34,434 nt of DNA from an uncultured Saprospiraceae bacterium (GCA_937974575.1 CALJVI010000272.1:1-34434); one strand, 5' to 3'. Numbered from the stretch's first letter, positions 23,473-32,656 are shown. Made by a program: numbers and translations. Notes: a model not told the origin generated them from the sequence alone.

Positions 23473-24768
23473 TCAGGCTTCTTGTTGATCCTTTTTGGGA
23501 TTTTTCGCTTTGATAATTAGTCTTAAGGACTGGTCATAGGTGAAGTAATTCCAGATCCAGTTGATAAATACCATCACCTTATTCTTTACGCCAAGTATAG
23601 AGAATAGATGCACAAATAGCCAGACCAACCAGGCAAAGAAGCCTTTGAATTTGAAGTGAGGCAAGTCTACTACTGCCCTGTTTCTTCCGATGGTAGCCAT
23701 AGACCCTAAATCCTTGTATTTAAAGGTAGAAGAACATTGTCCTTCAAGTATTTTGAACAGATGCTTTGACAAGAACTTACCTTGCTGGATGGCTACTTGG
23801 GCCAATTGAGGATGACCATAAGGTAAAGCTTCTGTTTGTATAGCTGCGATATCACCAAGGGCAAATACATTTTTTGTACCGATGACCTTACACTGCTCGT
23901 CAGTAAGCATACGACAAGATCTGTTGTACATGGTATCATCCATACCAGGGATCTTCACCCCTTTCACTCCTGCCGCCCAAATCACCTTGTTGCTGCGAAT
24001 CTTGGAGCCATCCTTCATGGAAACAAACTTTCCATCATAGCCCACTACCCTGGTATTGAGCATTATTTTGACATCCAGCTTTTCCAAGAATCGCTTGGCC
24101 CCTTCTGAAGAATTTTCAGACATTCCCTTTAATAAGCAAGAAGCACCCTGAACGAGGTAGATATCTACTTCTTGATTATCTAGCTCTGCGTAGTCTTTAG
24201 GCAGGATGTATTTTTTCATTTCTGCCAGTGCGCCAGCGACCTCTACACCAGTAGGACCTCCACCTACAATAACAATATCAATCAAGCCCTGTCTCTCTTC
24301 ATAATCGGGCGTAACCAATGCCTGCTCATAATCTGTAAGAATTGCATTGCGTAAGTACAGCGCTTCAGAGACCGACTTCATCGGAATCGTCTTTTGGGCC
24401 AACTCTTCATTGCCAAAATAATTGGAATCTACACCTGTTGCTATCACTAAAGCATCATAATGCAATACACCTAGATCGGTAGTGATTTCTTGTTTCTTCC
24501 TATCCAAATGGAGCAACTCCGTAACTCTGATATATACATTCTTTTTGCCTTGAAACAACTTTCTCAAAGGAAAACTAATAGAGCTGGGCTCAAGACCCGC
24601 CATAGCCACCTGATAAAACAGTGGTTGAAACTGGTGGTAATTGTTTTTATCAATCAGCACAATCTGTACATCTTGCTTTGCTAGCTTTTTTGCAAAAGAC
24701 AAACCCGCAAAACCTGCACCAATTACGACAACTCTTTTTTGGTTTGTGTCCGGAATATTGATAGACAT
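23473..24768 (-). CDS. ndh: type II NADH dehydrogenase (FAD-dependent)
   Basis: A 431-residue flavoprotein that oxidises NADH and reduces quinone without proton pumping at the inner face of the membrane. The FAD dinucleotide-binding site is VVVIGAGFAG (residues 13-22), the NADH site is IVIVGGGPTGVEVAG (about 165-179), and NVFALGDIAAI is the FAD-ribityl motif near residue 305. The C-terminal FFAWLVWLFVHLFSILG and the following MVFINWIWNYFTY stretch give membrane attachment, typical of Ndh-2. It is a single gene, divergent from the OmpA-family gene (155 bp apart); its own promoter box could not be identified. Start ATG 24768 precedes the Rossmann motif by 12 residues, as usual. Confidence 0.95.
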   Translation of the reverse strand: MSINIPDTNQKRVVVIGAGFAGLSFAKKLAKQDVQIVLIDKNNYHQFQPLFYQVAMAGLEPSSISFPLRKLFQGKKNVYIRVTELLHLDRKKQEITTDLGVLHYDALVIATGVDSNYFGNEELAQKTIPMKSVSEALYLRNAILTDYEQALVTPDYEERQGLIDIVIVGGGPTGVEVAGALAEMKKYILPKDYAELDNQEVDIYLVQGASCLLKGMSENSSEGAKRFLEKLDVKIMLNTRVVGYDGKFVSMKDGSKIRSNKVIWAAGVKGVKIPGMDDTMYNRSCRMLTDEQCKVIGTKNVFALGDIAAIQTEALPYGHPQLAQVAIQQGKFLSKHLFKILEGQCSSTFKYKDLGSMATIGRNRAVVDLPHFKFKGFFAWLVWLFVHLFSILGVKNKVMVFINWIWNYFTYDQSLRLIIKAKNPKKDQQEA

Positions 24769-24871
24769 ATGAACTATTTATTTATATATAAAATCGGCTA
24801 TTACATTGTTTTAGTAGAATCTTTCATATTTGGATAAATTACTTTAACTTTAGTATAACTACCCTAAGGCC

Positions 24872-24879
24872 TACTTTTG
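24872..24879 (+). promoter_or_regulatory. probable -7 box of the OmpA-family gene
   Basis: TACTTTTG matches TAnnTTTG, 44 bases before the ATG at 24924. A TTTAG at about 24849-24853, near the -33 position, is only a partial match to TTG. Confidence 0.45.
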
Positions 24880-24923
24880 CATCTAAATGGTGAATTAGAA
24901 GCGTTTTACTAAAAACCACGTTT

Positions 24924-26135
24924 ATGAAATATTTGATAAATATAAGTCTTTTGCTCTTGATGCCATATGTGGGCATTGCACAAGATCACACCACTACTAC
25001 TGTAGAAGGATATGTATATGAATCTAACAATAGAGGCTACCTCTCAAATGTAAAAATCACTGTCCTCAATGATGACAACCAAGGAGTAGAAGCCACTACC
25101 GAAACCGATAATGAGGGATACTTCAAAGTAAATCTAGCACATGTACATTCCAGTTTTACGGTAAAAGCAGAGCATAAATTATTTTTCTCTAAAAATATGT
25201 CTGCCGAATTCTCTACTAAAGGGAAAACAGAAAGCTCATTTGTAAAGTTTGAACTCGAACGGAGACCGGGATATATATTTGATGTCACACTTGCTGAAAG
25301 CAATAAGGATAATAGAGCAGTCTCTGTAGATGCTATACAAGGAGCCAAGATCGAGATCTATAATAATACGAATGCCGAAGAGTCTTTAGTCATAGATTCA
25401 CTGCACTCGCCCAACTTCAACTTTACATTTGAGCAAGGCAATCACTATACTGTGATGGTCCGCAAAAAGGGATACCTCACCAAACGAATGGAGGCCTTTA
25501 TCAATATAGATGGCTGCATACTTTGTTTTGAAGGTGTCAGTAATGTAACAGATGTCATGACACAAGGAAATGAGCTAGGGACTTTTCTAGCCAATATAGA
25601 AATGGATAAAATAGCTGTCAATACTACCTTTGAATTGAAAAACATCTACTACGATTATGATGAGTCCTACATACGCCAAGATGCAAGTGTGGAGCTAGAC
25701 AAGGTAGTAGCAGTACTGAAAGACAATCCTGGAATCTCCGTTGAGCTTGGTTCGCATACCGACTCCAGAGGTAAGGATGCCTATAATATGACCTTATCTC
25801 AGGCACGTGCCGCTGCTGCAGTCCGATATTTAGTAGATCAAGGTATCGATACAGATAAGTTATCTTCTCGTGGATATGGGGAAACTCAGTTGGTCAACGC
25901 ATGCTATAATGGGCAGACTTGCTCTGAAGAAGCTCATCAACAAAATCGTCGCACACAGCTAAAGATAACAGGAATTGAGAAGGTCAATCCATTAGATAAT
26001 AAATCTTTGAAACAGATCATTGAAGAGGATGTGATTTTGAAGAGCTTGGATAACACACAGATCCAAGTCCAACCAGGAGATGTATTGCCTGAAGAGATTC
26101 AGAAAGATATTGATCGCTTACGTGGGAAGAATTAA
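24924..26135 (+). CDS. OmpA-family outer-membrane protein with carboxypeptidase-regulatory-like domains
   Basis: The 403-residue product has a signal peptide (LINISLLLLMPYVGIAQ, cleavage near residue 20). A beta-sandwich follows, of the carboxypeptidase-regulatory or CNA-B type (TTTVEGYVYESNNRGYL, TDNEGYFKVNL), and a second similar segment (GAKIEIYNNTN to RKKGYLTKRM). The OmpA domain (about 235-352) contains NIYYDYDESYIR, GSHTDSRGKDAYNMTLS, RAAAAVRYL, GYGETQLVNAC and HQQNRRTQLKI, which binds peptidoglycan. The C-terminal 50 residues are unassigned. It would link outer membrane to the cell wall. It is convergent with the trehalase gene, with 28 bp between stops and no visible terminator. Confidence 0.93.
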   Translation: MKYLINISLLLLMPYVGIAQDHTTTTVEGYVYESNNRGYLSNVKITVLNDDNQGVEATTETDNEGYFKVNLAHVHSSFTVKAEHKLFFSKNMSAEFSTKGKTESSFVKFELERRPGYIFDVTLAESNKDNRAVSVDAIQGAKIEIYNNTNAEESLVIDSLHSPNFNFTFEQGNHYTVMVRKKGYLTKRMEAFINIDGCILCFEGVSNVTDVMTQGNELGTFLANIEMDKIAVNTTFELKNIYYDYDESYIRQDASVELDKVVAVLKDNPGISVELGSHTDSRGKDAYNMTLSQARAAAAVRYLVDQGIDTDKLSSRGYGETQLVNACYNGQTCSEEAHQQNRRTQLKITGIEKVNPLDNKSLKQIIEEDVILKSLDNTQIQVQPGDVLPEEIQKDIDRLRGKN

Positions 26136-26163
26136 GCTGCGCTTTGTGGATATATCAGTTGAC

Positions 26164-27693
26164 TCATGTATTATCATTCTTGATTTCCTTAAAATTCTGC
26201 AATTTTAAATAAACCCCATTGGTCCAACCAAAACCGTCTTGAACTGGGTACTCCCCTCCTCCAGTCGGCAACTCAATATCTTCGACATTGTACTTTTCAA
26301 GCATTTTGCCTGTGTCTTTGAATACCTTCTCATTGAGACTTAGCCATCTCGTCCTGACTTCATGGGCTAGGTCAGTAAATCCATAATTCACTAGGCCTTT
26401 GAATGCCATCCACTGGAGCGGTGCCCAACCGTTAGGCGCATCCCACTGCTCACCAGAGTTGATATTGGTAGTAACTAAACCTCCTGGCTTGAGAAACTTT
26501 GATTCCAGCTTGTGCGCCACCAAGTCTGCTTGTTCATCAGTGGCAAGGTTGAAAAACAAGGGATATACTGCTGCTAGAGACTCTACGTTGGAGAAAGATT
26601 TTGTGTTATGATTGTAGTCACTAAAAAATTGGATTTCCTCATTCCAACAATACTTATGTATTAATTCTTTGCGACGTAGCGCTTTGGACTCAAACCTTTT
26701 GGCTTTGGCTATCTCTCCTGAAAAAGTAAAGGCTTTTGCGATGGTACATTCTAAAAAGTACAATAAGCAGTTGAGATCAACTGGGACTATATCGCTGGTC
26801 TGAATGCTCCGCATTCTTTGGGATTCATCCATCCATCGAGCACTAAAGTCCCAACCTGATTCGGCTGCCGCACGGATATTGTGGTAAAAATCTGTTTTGC
26901 TTTGGGTAGTAGAGATATACTCATCCGTATCATTGCTATACATTTCTGGCCTAGGTGTGTCAAACCGATCGAAGTATCTATTGAGTAACTCTCCTGTGGT
27001 ATCGCCCATACGCACTACATGACGATCTACGTCAGAAGTCGCATAAGTAGTATCCATCCAAAAGTAATATTCTTGAAGTAGTGCTTTACTATAATCGATG
27101 TACACCTGATCACCTTGCGACTGTGCCAGCAAATCTACCATTAATGCAAAAAATGGAGGCTGAGATCTACCTAGGTAGTAGGTCCGATTGCCGTTGGGAA
27201 TCAATCCGAAAGTATCCAGCTGCCAAACAAAATTGTCTATCATATTCTTGATGAGATCTGTCTTTCCAGACACCTCCAATCCTAACATGGTAAAATAGGA
27301 ATCCCAATAATACACCTCATTGAATCGCCCGCCTGGCACAATGTATGGGTTGGGCAAATTCAAAAGAGAACTACCTTCAATAATTTCGTCTGCTTGGCGT
27401 GTTAATAAAGGCCACAGTCTTTCGATATGCTCTGATACAGACATACTTTGATCACTTTCAAAATCCATGGATCTCGACGCTACAGGTGAGAAGTGGGTCA
27501 AATAAAAAGCCATCAAATCAAATCCCTCTGTAAACTTTTGGTCATCATAGTTGTCGAGTATAGTCTCTGGATCATATATTGGTGTAGCATCCGATATAGA
27601 CTTACCATCTTCCCAAAGACCACTTTCATGCATAGCAACAAATAATTCACCATACAACTCCGCTGGATCAAGGCGCCTATGTCTTTTCCGCAT
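26164..27693 (-). CDS. treF: trehalase (glycoside hydrolase family 37)
   Basis: Hydrolyses alpha,alpha-trehalose to two glucose by inversion. The 509-residue protein has both family signatures: PGGRFNEVYYWDSY (120-133) and QWDAPNGWAP (416-425), the catalytic-acid region ESGWDFSARW (278-287, Asp282) and, near the end, GGGEYPVQDGFGWTNGVY with the second catalytic Glu. There is no signal peptide, so it is a cytosolic enzyme; treF is used because the cytosolic E. coli form carries that name, though the exact orthology is not proven. It overlaps the MFS transporter gene by 17 bp, a coupled import-and-hydrolysis unit. Confidence 0.95.
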   Translation of the reverse strand: MRKRHRRLDPAELYGELFVAMHESGLWEDGKSISDATPIYDPETILDNYDDQKFTEGFDLMAFYLTHFSPVASRSMDFESDQSMSVSEHIERLWPLLTRQADEIIEGSSLLNLPNPYIVPGGRFNEVYYWDSYFTMLGLEVSGKTDLIKNMIDNFVWQLDTFGLIPNGNRTYYLGRSQPPFFALMVDLLAQSQGDQVYIDYSKALLQEYYFWMDTTYATSDVDRHVVRMGDTTGELLNRYFDRFDTPRPEMYSNDTDEYISTTQSKTDFYHNIRAAAESGWDFSARWMDESQRMRSIQTSDIVPVDLNCLLYFLECTIAKAFTFSGEIAKAKRFESKALRRKELIHKYCWNEEIQFFSDYNHNTKSFSNVESLAAVYPLFFNLATDEQADLVAHKLESKFLKPGGLVTTNINSGEQWDAPNGWAPLQWMAFKGLVNYGFTDLAHEVRTRWLSLNEKVFKDTGKMLEKYNVEDIELPTGGGEYPVQDGFGWTNGVYLKLQNFKEIKNDNT

Positions 27694-28927
27694 CTGTCAA
27701 TCTTTTCAACATGAATAAAGCTACCAACAAAAGCCCCATTGGTATAAGGGTATAAAAGAAAGCCGTTTCTGCGCCAACAGTTTTGAATAACCATCCAATC
27801 ACTCTAGACCCTATGGTACCTCCTAAGGCTGAGAAGACGACTATCAACCCTGTCATCGGGCTGTGCAACTTTTGCGGCAAAGCACTCAGTACCGCTGAAT
27901 TGAGTAATGGATATATAGGTGCTAAAAATAAGCCTACCAGTGGAAAAGTATAAGCCATCAATGGTATATCTGAAAAACTCTGAATAGAAACAGAATCCGC
28001 TGAAACTACTCTAGGCAAAACAAACAATACAATAGCCATAGAAGCCATGATACAAGTGGCTACTATCCATACCCAAGATATCTTTTGGGCAAGTAATCCA
28101 GCCAAAATGCGACCTACACCGAGAGATATGGCTAAGATGGCTGACATTCTAATGCTTATATTTTGCTGTGCTGCTTCTGTAAGATTTTCAGAAAAATCTA
28201 ATACACGCTCATTGAATGTAGGTAACCATGTCATAATGCCTTGCTCTATCATCACAAATAAAAAAGCACTGCCGACAAATACTATGACTAGCAACTTTAG
28301 CATCAGCTTAATCATAGCTTCGAAATCCTCAGACAAATTAGAGCCTGGTATTTCACTGCCCTCATCAAAGTCCGTAGACCATAAAAACAGAAATGATATG
28401 GCAGACAATCCTGCCAAAACCCAATACACTCGCAGCCAAGAGTCCGGATCTAATTCATGGTTGAAAGCAGGAAACAGAAAATAAGCCAAAGCAATTCCAA
28501 ACATAAACACCCCTTCAATACTACTCATCAAGCTGTTGTGTTCTTTTTCATTATTGGTTACTAAACCAATAGCAGAATAAACCGATACCTTGATCAGAGC
28601 AAAAGCAACCCCAACAGCGGCAAACAAAAACTGAGCAGTGCCAAAGGAATTGCCAAAATACATGGCTATGCAGGCAAAAAACACAATGGCAAGGGCAGTC
28701 AACATAGATTTTTTATATCCTATGCGAGGCAGAAAAGAGGCTATAAAAAAGGAGACTATAGCAATGGGCATGTCCTTGAATAGCTCCAATGTACTTGCTT
28801 GCAACTCATCAACACCAAAATTTGTGATTGATTTGAGGATTACAATACCTACACTGTTTAGCAAAATGGCAAATACAAAGTAGTTGAGGTATAGCGAGAA
28901 TTTAAATCCTAGATTTCGGCTTTTCAT
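27677..28927 (-). CDS. MFS transporter, probably for trehalose
   Basis: A 416-residue protein with about 12 hydrophobic helices, starting YLNYFVFAILLNSVGIVIL and including SLGVGRILAGLLAQKISWVW and MTGLIVVFSALGGTIGSRV. It resembles sugar-type MFS permeases, although the diagnostic MFS-A motif between helices 2 and 3 is weak (LPRIGYKKSMLT). The substrate is inferred from the downstream overlapping trehalase: import of trehalose or a related disaccharide by proton symport. It is the first gene of the two-gene minus-strand operon. No promoter box was recognised upstream. Confidence 0.85.
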   Translation of the reverse strand: MKSRNLGFKFSLYLNYFVFAILLNSVGIVILKSITNFGVDELQASTLELFKDMPIAIVSFFIASFLPRIGYKKSMLTALAIVFFACIAMYFGNSFGTAQFLFAAVGVAFALIKVSVYSAIGLVTNNEKEHNSLMSSIEGVFMFGIALAYFLFPAFNHELDPDSWLRVYWVLAGLSAISFLFLWSTDFDEGSEIPGSNLSEDFEAMIKLMLKLLVIVFVGSAFLFVMIEQGIMTWLPTFNERVLDFSENLTEAAQQNISIRMSAILAISLGVGRILAGLLAQKISWVWIVATCIMASMAIVLFVLPRVVSADSVSIQSFSDIPLMAYTFPLVGLFLAPIYPLLNSAVLSALPQKLHSPMTGLIVVFSALGGTIGSRVIGWLFKTVGAETAFFYTLIPMGLLLVALFMLKRLTDAEKT

Positions 28928-29037
28928 TTTTGACCTTGAATTTATGATTGCTTAAATTACATTAATTAATGGTGTATACAAGAGCTGTATTCAATTCTTT
29001 TACTTTCTATTCATAAATAGTTCTTTGTATATCCAGT
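28928..29037. other. AT-rich spacer upstream of the MFS gene
   Basis: First part of the 328-base gap 28928-29255. It should hold the promoter of the MFS/trehalase operon, but I see no TAnnTTTG box on the minus strand. Confidence 0.4.
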
Positions 29038-29215
29038 GGAGGCGATAGCCGGAACATAGAGCACGGAGTGCGTCAGGACAAGAGGTGGTAGTGGTTCCCA
29101 GTAGAGACACTTTGGCTTGTGGTTCTGCCAGGAAGGGTGTCTCTACTGGGAAGGAACGGACGACTCGGTCACGCCATTAGGCCGTGATGGCCCCAAACCC
29201 CAACCATATGTATCC
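29038..29215. repeat. GC-rich structured element with 16-bp inverted repeat
   Basis: GC-rich island in the gap between divergent genes. A perfect 16-bp inverted repeat, TTCCCAGTAGAGACAC at 29095-29110 and its complement at 29137-29152, brackets 26 bases with a small GGC/GCC pairing. Left of it is AGGCGATAGCCGGAACATAG, a word set reminiscent of the islets at 20416; right of it is TCACG-N9-CGTGA (about 29168-29186). No ORF and no T run, so it is not a terminator. Confidence 0.6.
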
Positions 29216-29255
29216 CCGTATTGGGCATAATGAGTAGAATTTTTATCTTCGTGAT

Positions 29256-29900
29256 ATGAAAGATTTTCTGCCTTTATTTCCTTTAAACTTGGTAGCCTAT
29301 CCTGGTGAGAAGCTCAATCTGCACATCTTTGAGCCGCGATACAAACAGCTATTTAGAGAGTGTCATGAAAATCAAATCACTTTTGGAATTCCGACTTTTA
29401 TCGATGAAAAAATCATGGACATAGGGACGGAACTCAGGCTTGAAAAAATAGAAAAAACCTACGACAGTGGCGAACTTGATGTGCGTACTGTAGGCATAGG
29501 AATCTTTCGTATAGAAGAGTACTTTTCGCAAGCGCCCAATAAGCTATATGCAGGCGCAGATATCACGAGACTCGATCATGAGACAGGGGATGTCGACTCC
29601 GAAACACTTGACAACATCTATATTTATTTGCAAAAACTTTTTGGAATCCTAAGTATAGATAAACATAAAATACCGAAAAATGCGCAGTCCATAGTGTCCT
29701 ATAATATAGCACACCATGTGGGATTTTCGGTAGAGCAGGAATATGCTCTGCTGCGGATAGAGAGTGAGCAAGCCCGCCTAGAATACATACAAATGCAACT
29801 GCAAAAAATAGTGCCTATTGCTAAAGAAATGGAAAATCTGAAAGAGCGTGCACGACTCAATGGACACTTCAAGAAAATAGTACCGCCGCCGAGTATATAG
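29256..29900 (+). CDS. LON peptidase substrate-binding-domain protein
   Basis: A 214-residue cytosolic protein made of the LON N-terminal (PUA-like) domain: DFLPLFPLNLVAYPGEKLNL and HIFEPRYKQLFRECHEN match the start of Lon proteases, but the ATPase and serine-lysine protease domains are absent. The second half is helical. Stand-alone LON-domain proteins are common and their role is unknown; they may recruit substrates for other proteases, which is inference. Single gene; the region before it is the structured islet. No promoter consensus recognised in the short upstream gap. Confidence 0.9.
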   Translation: MKDFLPLFPLNLVAYPGEKLNLHIFEPRYKQLFRECHENQITFGIPTFIDEKIMDIGTELRLEKIEKTYDSGELDVRTVGIGIFRIEEYFSQAPNKLYAGADITRLDHETGDVDSETLDNIYIYLQKLFGILSIDKHKIPKNAQSIVSYNIAHHVGFSVEQEYALLRIESEQARLEYIQMQLQKIVPIAKEMENLKERARLNGHFKKIVPPPSI

Positions 29901-30183
29901 TGAATGTGAGCTGGCTATGGCTCACATATGGGCATAAAAAAACCACAGGATATCAGGGCGTTTTGGACCCTCAAATAGACATGGATGGGGCGCTCAAGAT
30001 GGTTCAGTAATCTCCCTCGCTCTTAATAAAAAGAACACCGGACAAGTCAACGGTTTGGAGCTCGCCCTAGACATCTTTAAAGAATCATCCCCAATAGTAA
30101 TAACGCAGAGTCAAAACTGTTGATACCAAGTGGAGGCATAAATCTAAATAATATATATGTGATAGTCAAGCAAAATGGGTGGA

Positions 30184-31275
30184 TTAAAATCCTTGTTTAA
30201 TATTCCTGCCTGGAAGGTTGTAAAGTAGCGAAATAACATGCGAAAAAGTGTTGTTCCGCTGATCTCCAATATCCGTAAATGCGTAATCCAACTTGAAGTC
30301 CTTGATCTTTACCCCCACTCCAATAGAAGGCTCTATGGTCCAAAAAGGATCTTTATCGATGTCCGTGTCTTGCTGTAGATTGGTCAGTCCAAATCGTAAA
30401 AACGCAAATTGCTTATAATCGAGCTCTGCCCCCATACGAGGTGCTATGCTGAATTGATCGGTTTTGACTAGGGTGTTTCGTTCGCCGTCAAAAGTAGCAA
30501 TCACACTGGCCTCTACCAGTAAACCAAATCCTTTTTTGAGGGCCTTGTATCTGCCTATACCGAAGGTTGCTTTTGGGCGAGTGACTTCGATAGAATTTTC
30601 GGGCAGTTCATTGTCTGTAAGTTGGAGCACTTCCTTTTCGGCCTCGGTAAAGTTGAAAGACCATGCATTGAAAGTACCCGTGATATCTGCTATCGTCAAC
30701 CCAAATCTCCACGTGTCTCCCCAGTATTGGATACCGCCATCCAGACCAAAGCCAAATGCATTGGCAAAGGGGCCTATATTTCTATATATGATTTTGACAT
30801 TTCCACCTATGGTCCACTTATCGCTGTCGGCCAAAAGGTACTGACTGTATCCCCCTAAGAAGGCATAGTCTGCTGCTGAAAAAGGAACCACGTTGTCGTA
30901 ATTGATACTGCCATCAGCTTCAAATAAATTGAGTGTATTGGGAATGTCGTCGATACCAAAACGGATCAATGAAAGCGAGATCGCCCTGCGTCCGTTGCTT
31001 ATTTTATTGGAAGCCGCTAGGTAGTCAAACTTCCCCACCCCAGCAAACCACTCAGCATGCATCGCACCAAACTGCCAATCGTCATGCGGGTTGCGGACTA
31101 GGCCTGCCGGGTTCCAGTAGCTGGCCGTAACATCATTGGTGGAGGCAATCACGGATTTACCCATGGCCTGAGCACGCGCACCTATACCGATGCTAAGAAA
31201 TTCGTTGCTAAATTTTTGAGCTTCAACTTGTGTGAAGAGGAATGCGCAAAATATAAGGAGTATCGTTTTTTTCAT
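30184..31275 (-). CDS. PorV/PorQ-family outer-membrane protein
   Basis: The 363-residue protein has a signal peptide (ILLIFCAFLFTQVEA, cleavage near residue 19). Typical of the family is the opening LSIGIGARAQAMGKSVIAST, then DVTASYWNPAGL (about 48-59), followed by alternating beta-strands of a FadL-type barrel (WTIGGNVKIIYRNIGPF, FGFGLDGGIQYWGD) to the C-terminal strand VISLLYNLPG. PorV is a T9SS shuttle that takes cargo to the attachment complex; many PorV-like paralogues have unknown roles. It fits the T9SS adhesin in this window but is far from it and not next to other T9SS core genes, so a housekeeping PorV role is not certain. A promoter box is at 31317. Confidence 0.8.
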   Translation of the reverse strand: MKKTILLIFCAFLFTQVEAQKFSNEFLSIGIGARAQAMGKSVIASTNDVTASYWNPAGLVRNPHDDWQFGAMHAEWFAGVGKFDYLAASNKISNGRRAISLSLIRFGIDDIPNTLNLFEADGSINYDNVVPFSAADYAFLGGYSQYLLADSDKWTIGGNVKIIYRNIGPFANAFGFGLDGGIQYWGDTWRFGLTIADITGTFNAWSFNFTEAEKEVLQLTDNELPENSIEVTRPKATFGIGRYKALKKGFGLLVEASVIATFDGERNTLVKTDQFSIAPRMGAELDYKQFAFLRFGLTNLQQDTDIDKDPFWTIEPSIGVGVKIKDFKLDYAFTDIGDQRNNTFSHVISLLYNLPGRNIKQGF

Positions 31276-31316
31276 CTAGTAAGCCAGCGTTGTTGAGAGG
31301 CACGTAGTATCAACGC

Positions 31317-31345
31317 CAAATATAAGGGTTTATTTTGTGTCCAAA
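31317..31345 (-). promoter_or_regulatory. promoter of the PorV-like gene
   Basis: On the minus strand TTTG (31345-31342) and TATATTTG (31324-31317) are separated by 17 bases, within the range of Bacteroidota promoters (TTG-N17-23-TAnnTTTG). The -7 box lies 41 bases from the ATG at 31275. Confidence 0.65.
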
Positions 31346-31396
31346 GCCCAGCATTCTACAATTGTCACTGCCTTGCCAAAGCAGCTCTTCATACTA

Positions 31397-32326
31397 CTAC
31401 TCTATGCCCAACTCCTGCCGCAAGGGCGCATCCTTCAGATCATGCTTATTCCAGTAATCCAGCATCTTTCTGGACTTGAGCGTTGCCGTGGTGCTTAACT
31501 TTTTGCGATTGGCTCCAAATCCTGAAAATCCGTCCTCTGACCAACTGCTGATCCGATGTGGAAACGCAGCTTCAAATACAATACTCAAAGTACGGCCATA
31601 ATCGGGATAGGTAATGCTGTAGACTTGCTGCTTGCCCTCCTTTGTCAACTTGCCCTCAGCCATCACTGCTTCAGAAGACTCGTGCACCAAACGCGTAAAG
31701 GTAAGTCCAGGGACTGCCTTGAACTTGCCCGTTGGTAAGTCGGCCGGGTTGATACGAATCTTGCTCCAGAGCTCGTCCTCCAGGACCACTTTGTCAAGCT
31801 TTGTGGTCTTATCCCCCTCGGATTCGAAGTAAGAATATTGTTCCATATTGTAACCCGTGGGCGTCAGGTTGAGCTGACTATAGGTCTGTCCACACCACTC
31901 TTGCGCACCAAATACCGCCTTGAGAGAATGGGGATACTGTCGTGCATCCGTAGGGGTAAATATCGATAGCATGGTAGAGTATGGATAGACACCAGTGTAG
32001 AACTTACGAGTGAAGTTGAGCTTTAACACATGGATGTTATCTCCTCCACTGCCAGATGCATTATCCAATTTTACTTGCTTTGATTTGCTAAATGGTTCAG
32101 TGACGAAAATCGTATTTGCTGTCCCTTCATGCACTTCGCCATAGCGTGCTTGCGATAATGTATATGTCGTAATTTCTGCTTTACCTTGATCCCAATAATC
32201 CGAAAATGGGCTCTTTTCATTGCCCACATTTGTCGCATATGGATTTGATTTTATATTCAGATTCTCATTCGTCTCACAGGAGCAGAAACCTATTATAGTA
32301 GCCAGGAGTAGGATTGTATATTTCAT
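31397..32326 (-). CDS. conserved Bacteroidota lipoprotein of unknown function
   Basis: The 309-residue product has a lipobox (TIIGFCSC, Cys at about 17 in LATIIGFCSC, followed by ETNE), then a large domain with LSQARYGEVHEGTANTIFVT (about 57-76), NFTRKFYTGVYPYSTMLSIF, and CGQTYSQLNLT. Similar proteins in Flavobacteria are labelled 'septum formation inhibitor Maf', but no nucleotide-pyrophosphatase Maf motif (SxSPRR) is present here, so the name is unsupported. It is exported and lipid-anchored; function unknown. It lies upstream of the PorV-like gene on the same strand with a 121-bp gap that contains a promoter box, so the two are probably transcribed separately. Confidence 0.75.
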   Translation of the reverse strand: MKYTILLLATIIGFCSCETNENLNIKSNPYATNVGNEKSPFSDYWDQGKAEITTYTLSQARYGEVHEGTANTIFVTEPFSKSKQVKLDNASGSGGDNIHVLKLNFTRKFYTGVYPYSTMLSIFTPTDARQYPHSLKAVFGAQEWCGQTYSQLNLTPTGYNMEQYSYFESEGDKTTKLDKVVLEDELWSKIRINPADLPTGKFKAVPGLTFTRLVHESSEAVMAEGKLTKEGKQQVYSITYPDYGRTLSIVFEAAFPHRISSWSEDGFSGFGANRKKLSTTATLKSRKMLDYWNKHDLKDAPLRQELGIE

Positions 32327-32370
32327 CTGTTGTTTTCTTTGTTATCTAAACACATGTCCATAAAATATGT

Positions 32371-32490
32371 TGTCGGGGTCTACCCAGACGAAAAAGTCTG
32401 GGTCGCTATGTTTCAGGGCTCGGCATGCGCCTCGGTCCTAGCGGACTGGAGCGAAAATGCTCCACCCTTGCACAGCGCTAGCCCGAAGGA
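32371..32490. repeat. GC-rich structured intergenic element, copy with two hairpins
   Basis: Gap 32327-32699 has no gene. This GC-rich part starts TGTCGGGGTC and contains perfect hairpins ACCCAGAC-N6-GTCTGGGT (32382-32403) and GGAGC-N6-GCTCC (32448-32463), ending near AGCGCTAGCCCGAAGGA. It lacks the CCCAAAT end of other islets, so membership in the same family is uncertain. Confidence 0.45.
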
Positions 32491-32497
32491 ATTGGGA

Positions 32498-32569
32498 ATG
32501 ATCAATTTGCAATTGAGAATGATCAATTTGCAATTGAGAATTGGGAATTGAAAATTGACAATTGACAAT
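32498..32569. repeat. AATTG-type tandem repeats
   Basis: Two perfect 21-bp copies (32498-32518 and 32519-32539; start ATGATCAATTTGC, end AATTGAGA) followed by degenerate ATTGGGAATTGAAAATTG and CAATTGACAATGG. Such AATTG-based intergenic repeats are common in Bacteroidota. The remaining gap up to 32650 is AT-rich with nothing further. Confidence 0.8.
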
Positions 32570-32656
32570 GGAGAGTTATTATGACAGAAAGGAATTATAC
32601 GCTGATAATCAATGACTTAGAAATAAAATATGAAATAAATGGCTATAAACTGGATT

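Noticed and set aside
28047-28484. 145-residue plus-strand ORF inside the MFS gene
   Set aside because: Antisense shadow of a well-supported transporter; no domain or start signal.
29901-30183. Hidden short gene or terminator after the LON-domain gene
   Set aside because: TGTGAGC-N8-GCTCACA is present just after the stop, but no T run follows and no ORF of note is seen in this 283-base gap.
31397-32326. Maf septum formation inhibitor
   Set aside because: No Maf-type SxSPRR motif; the protein is an exported lipoprotein.
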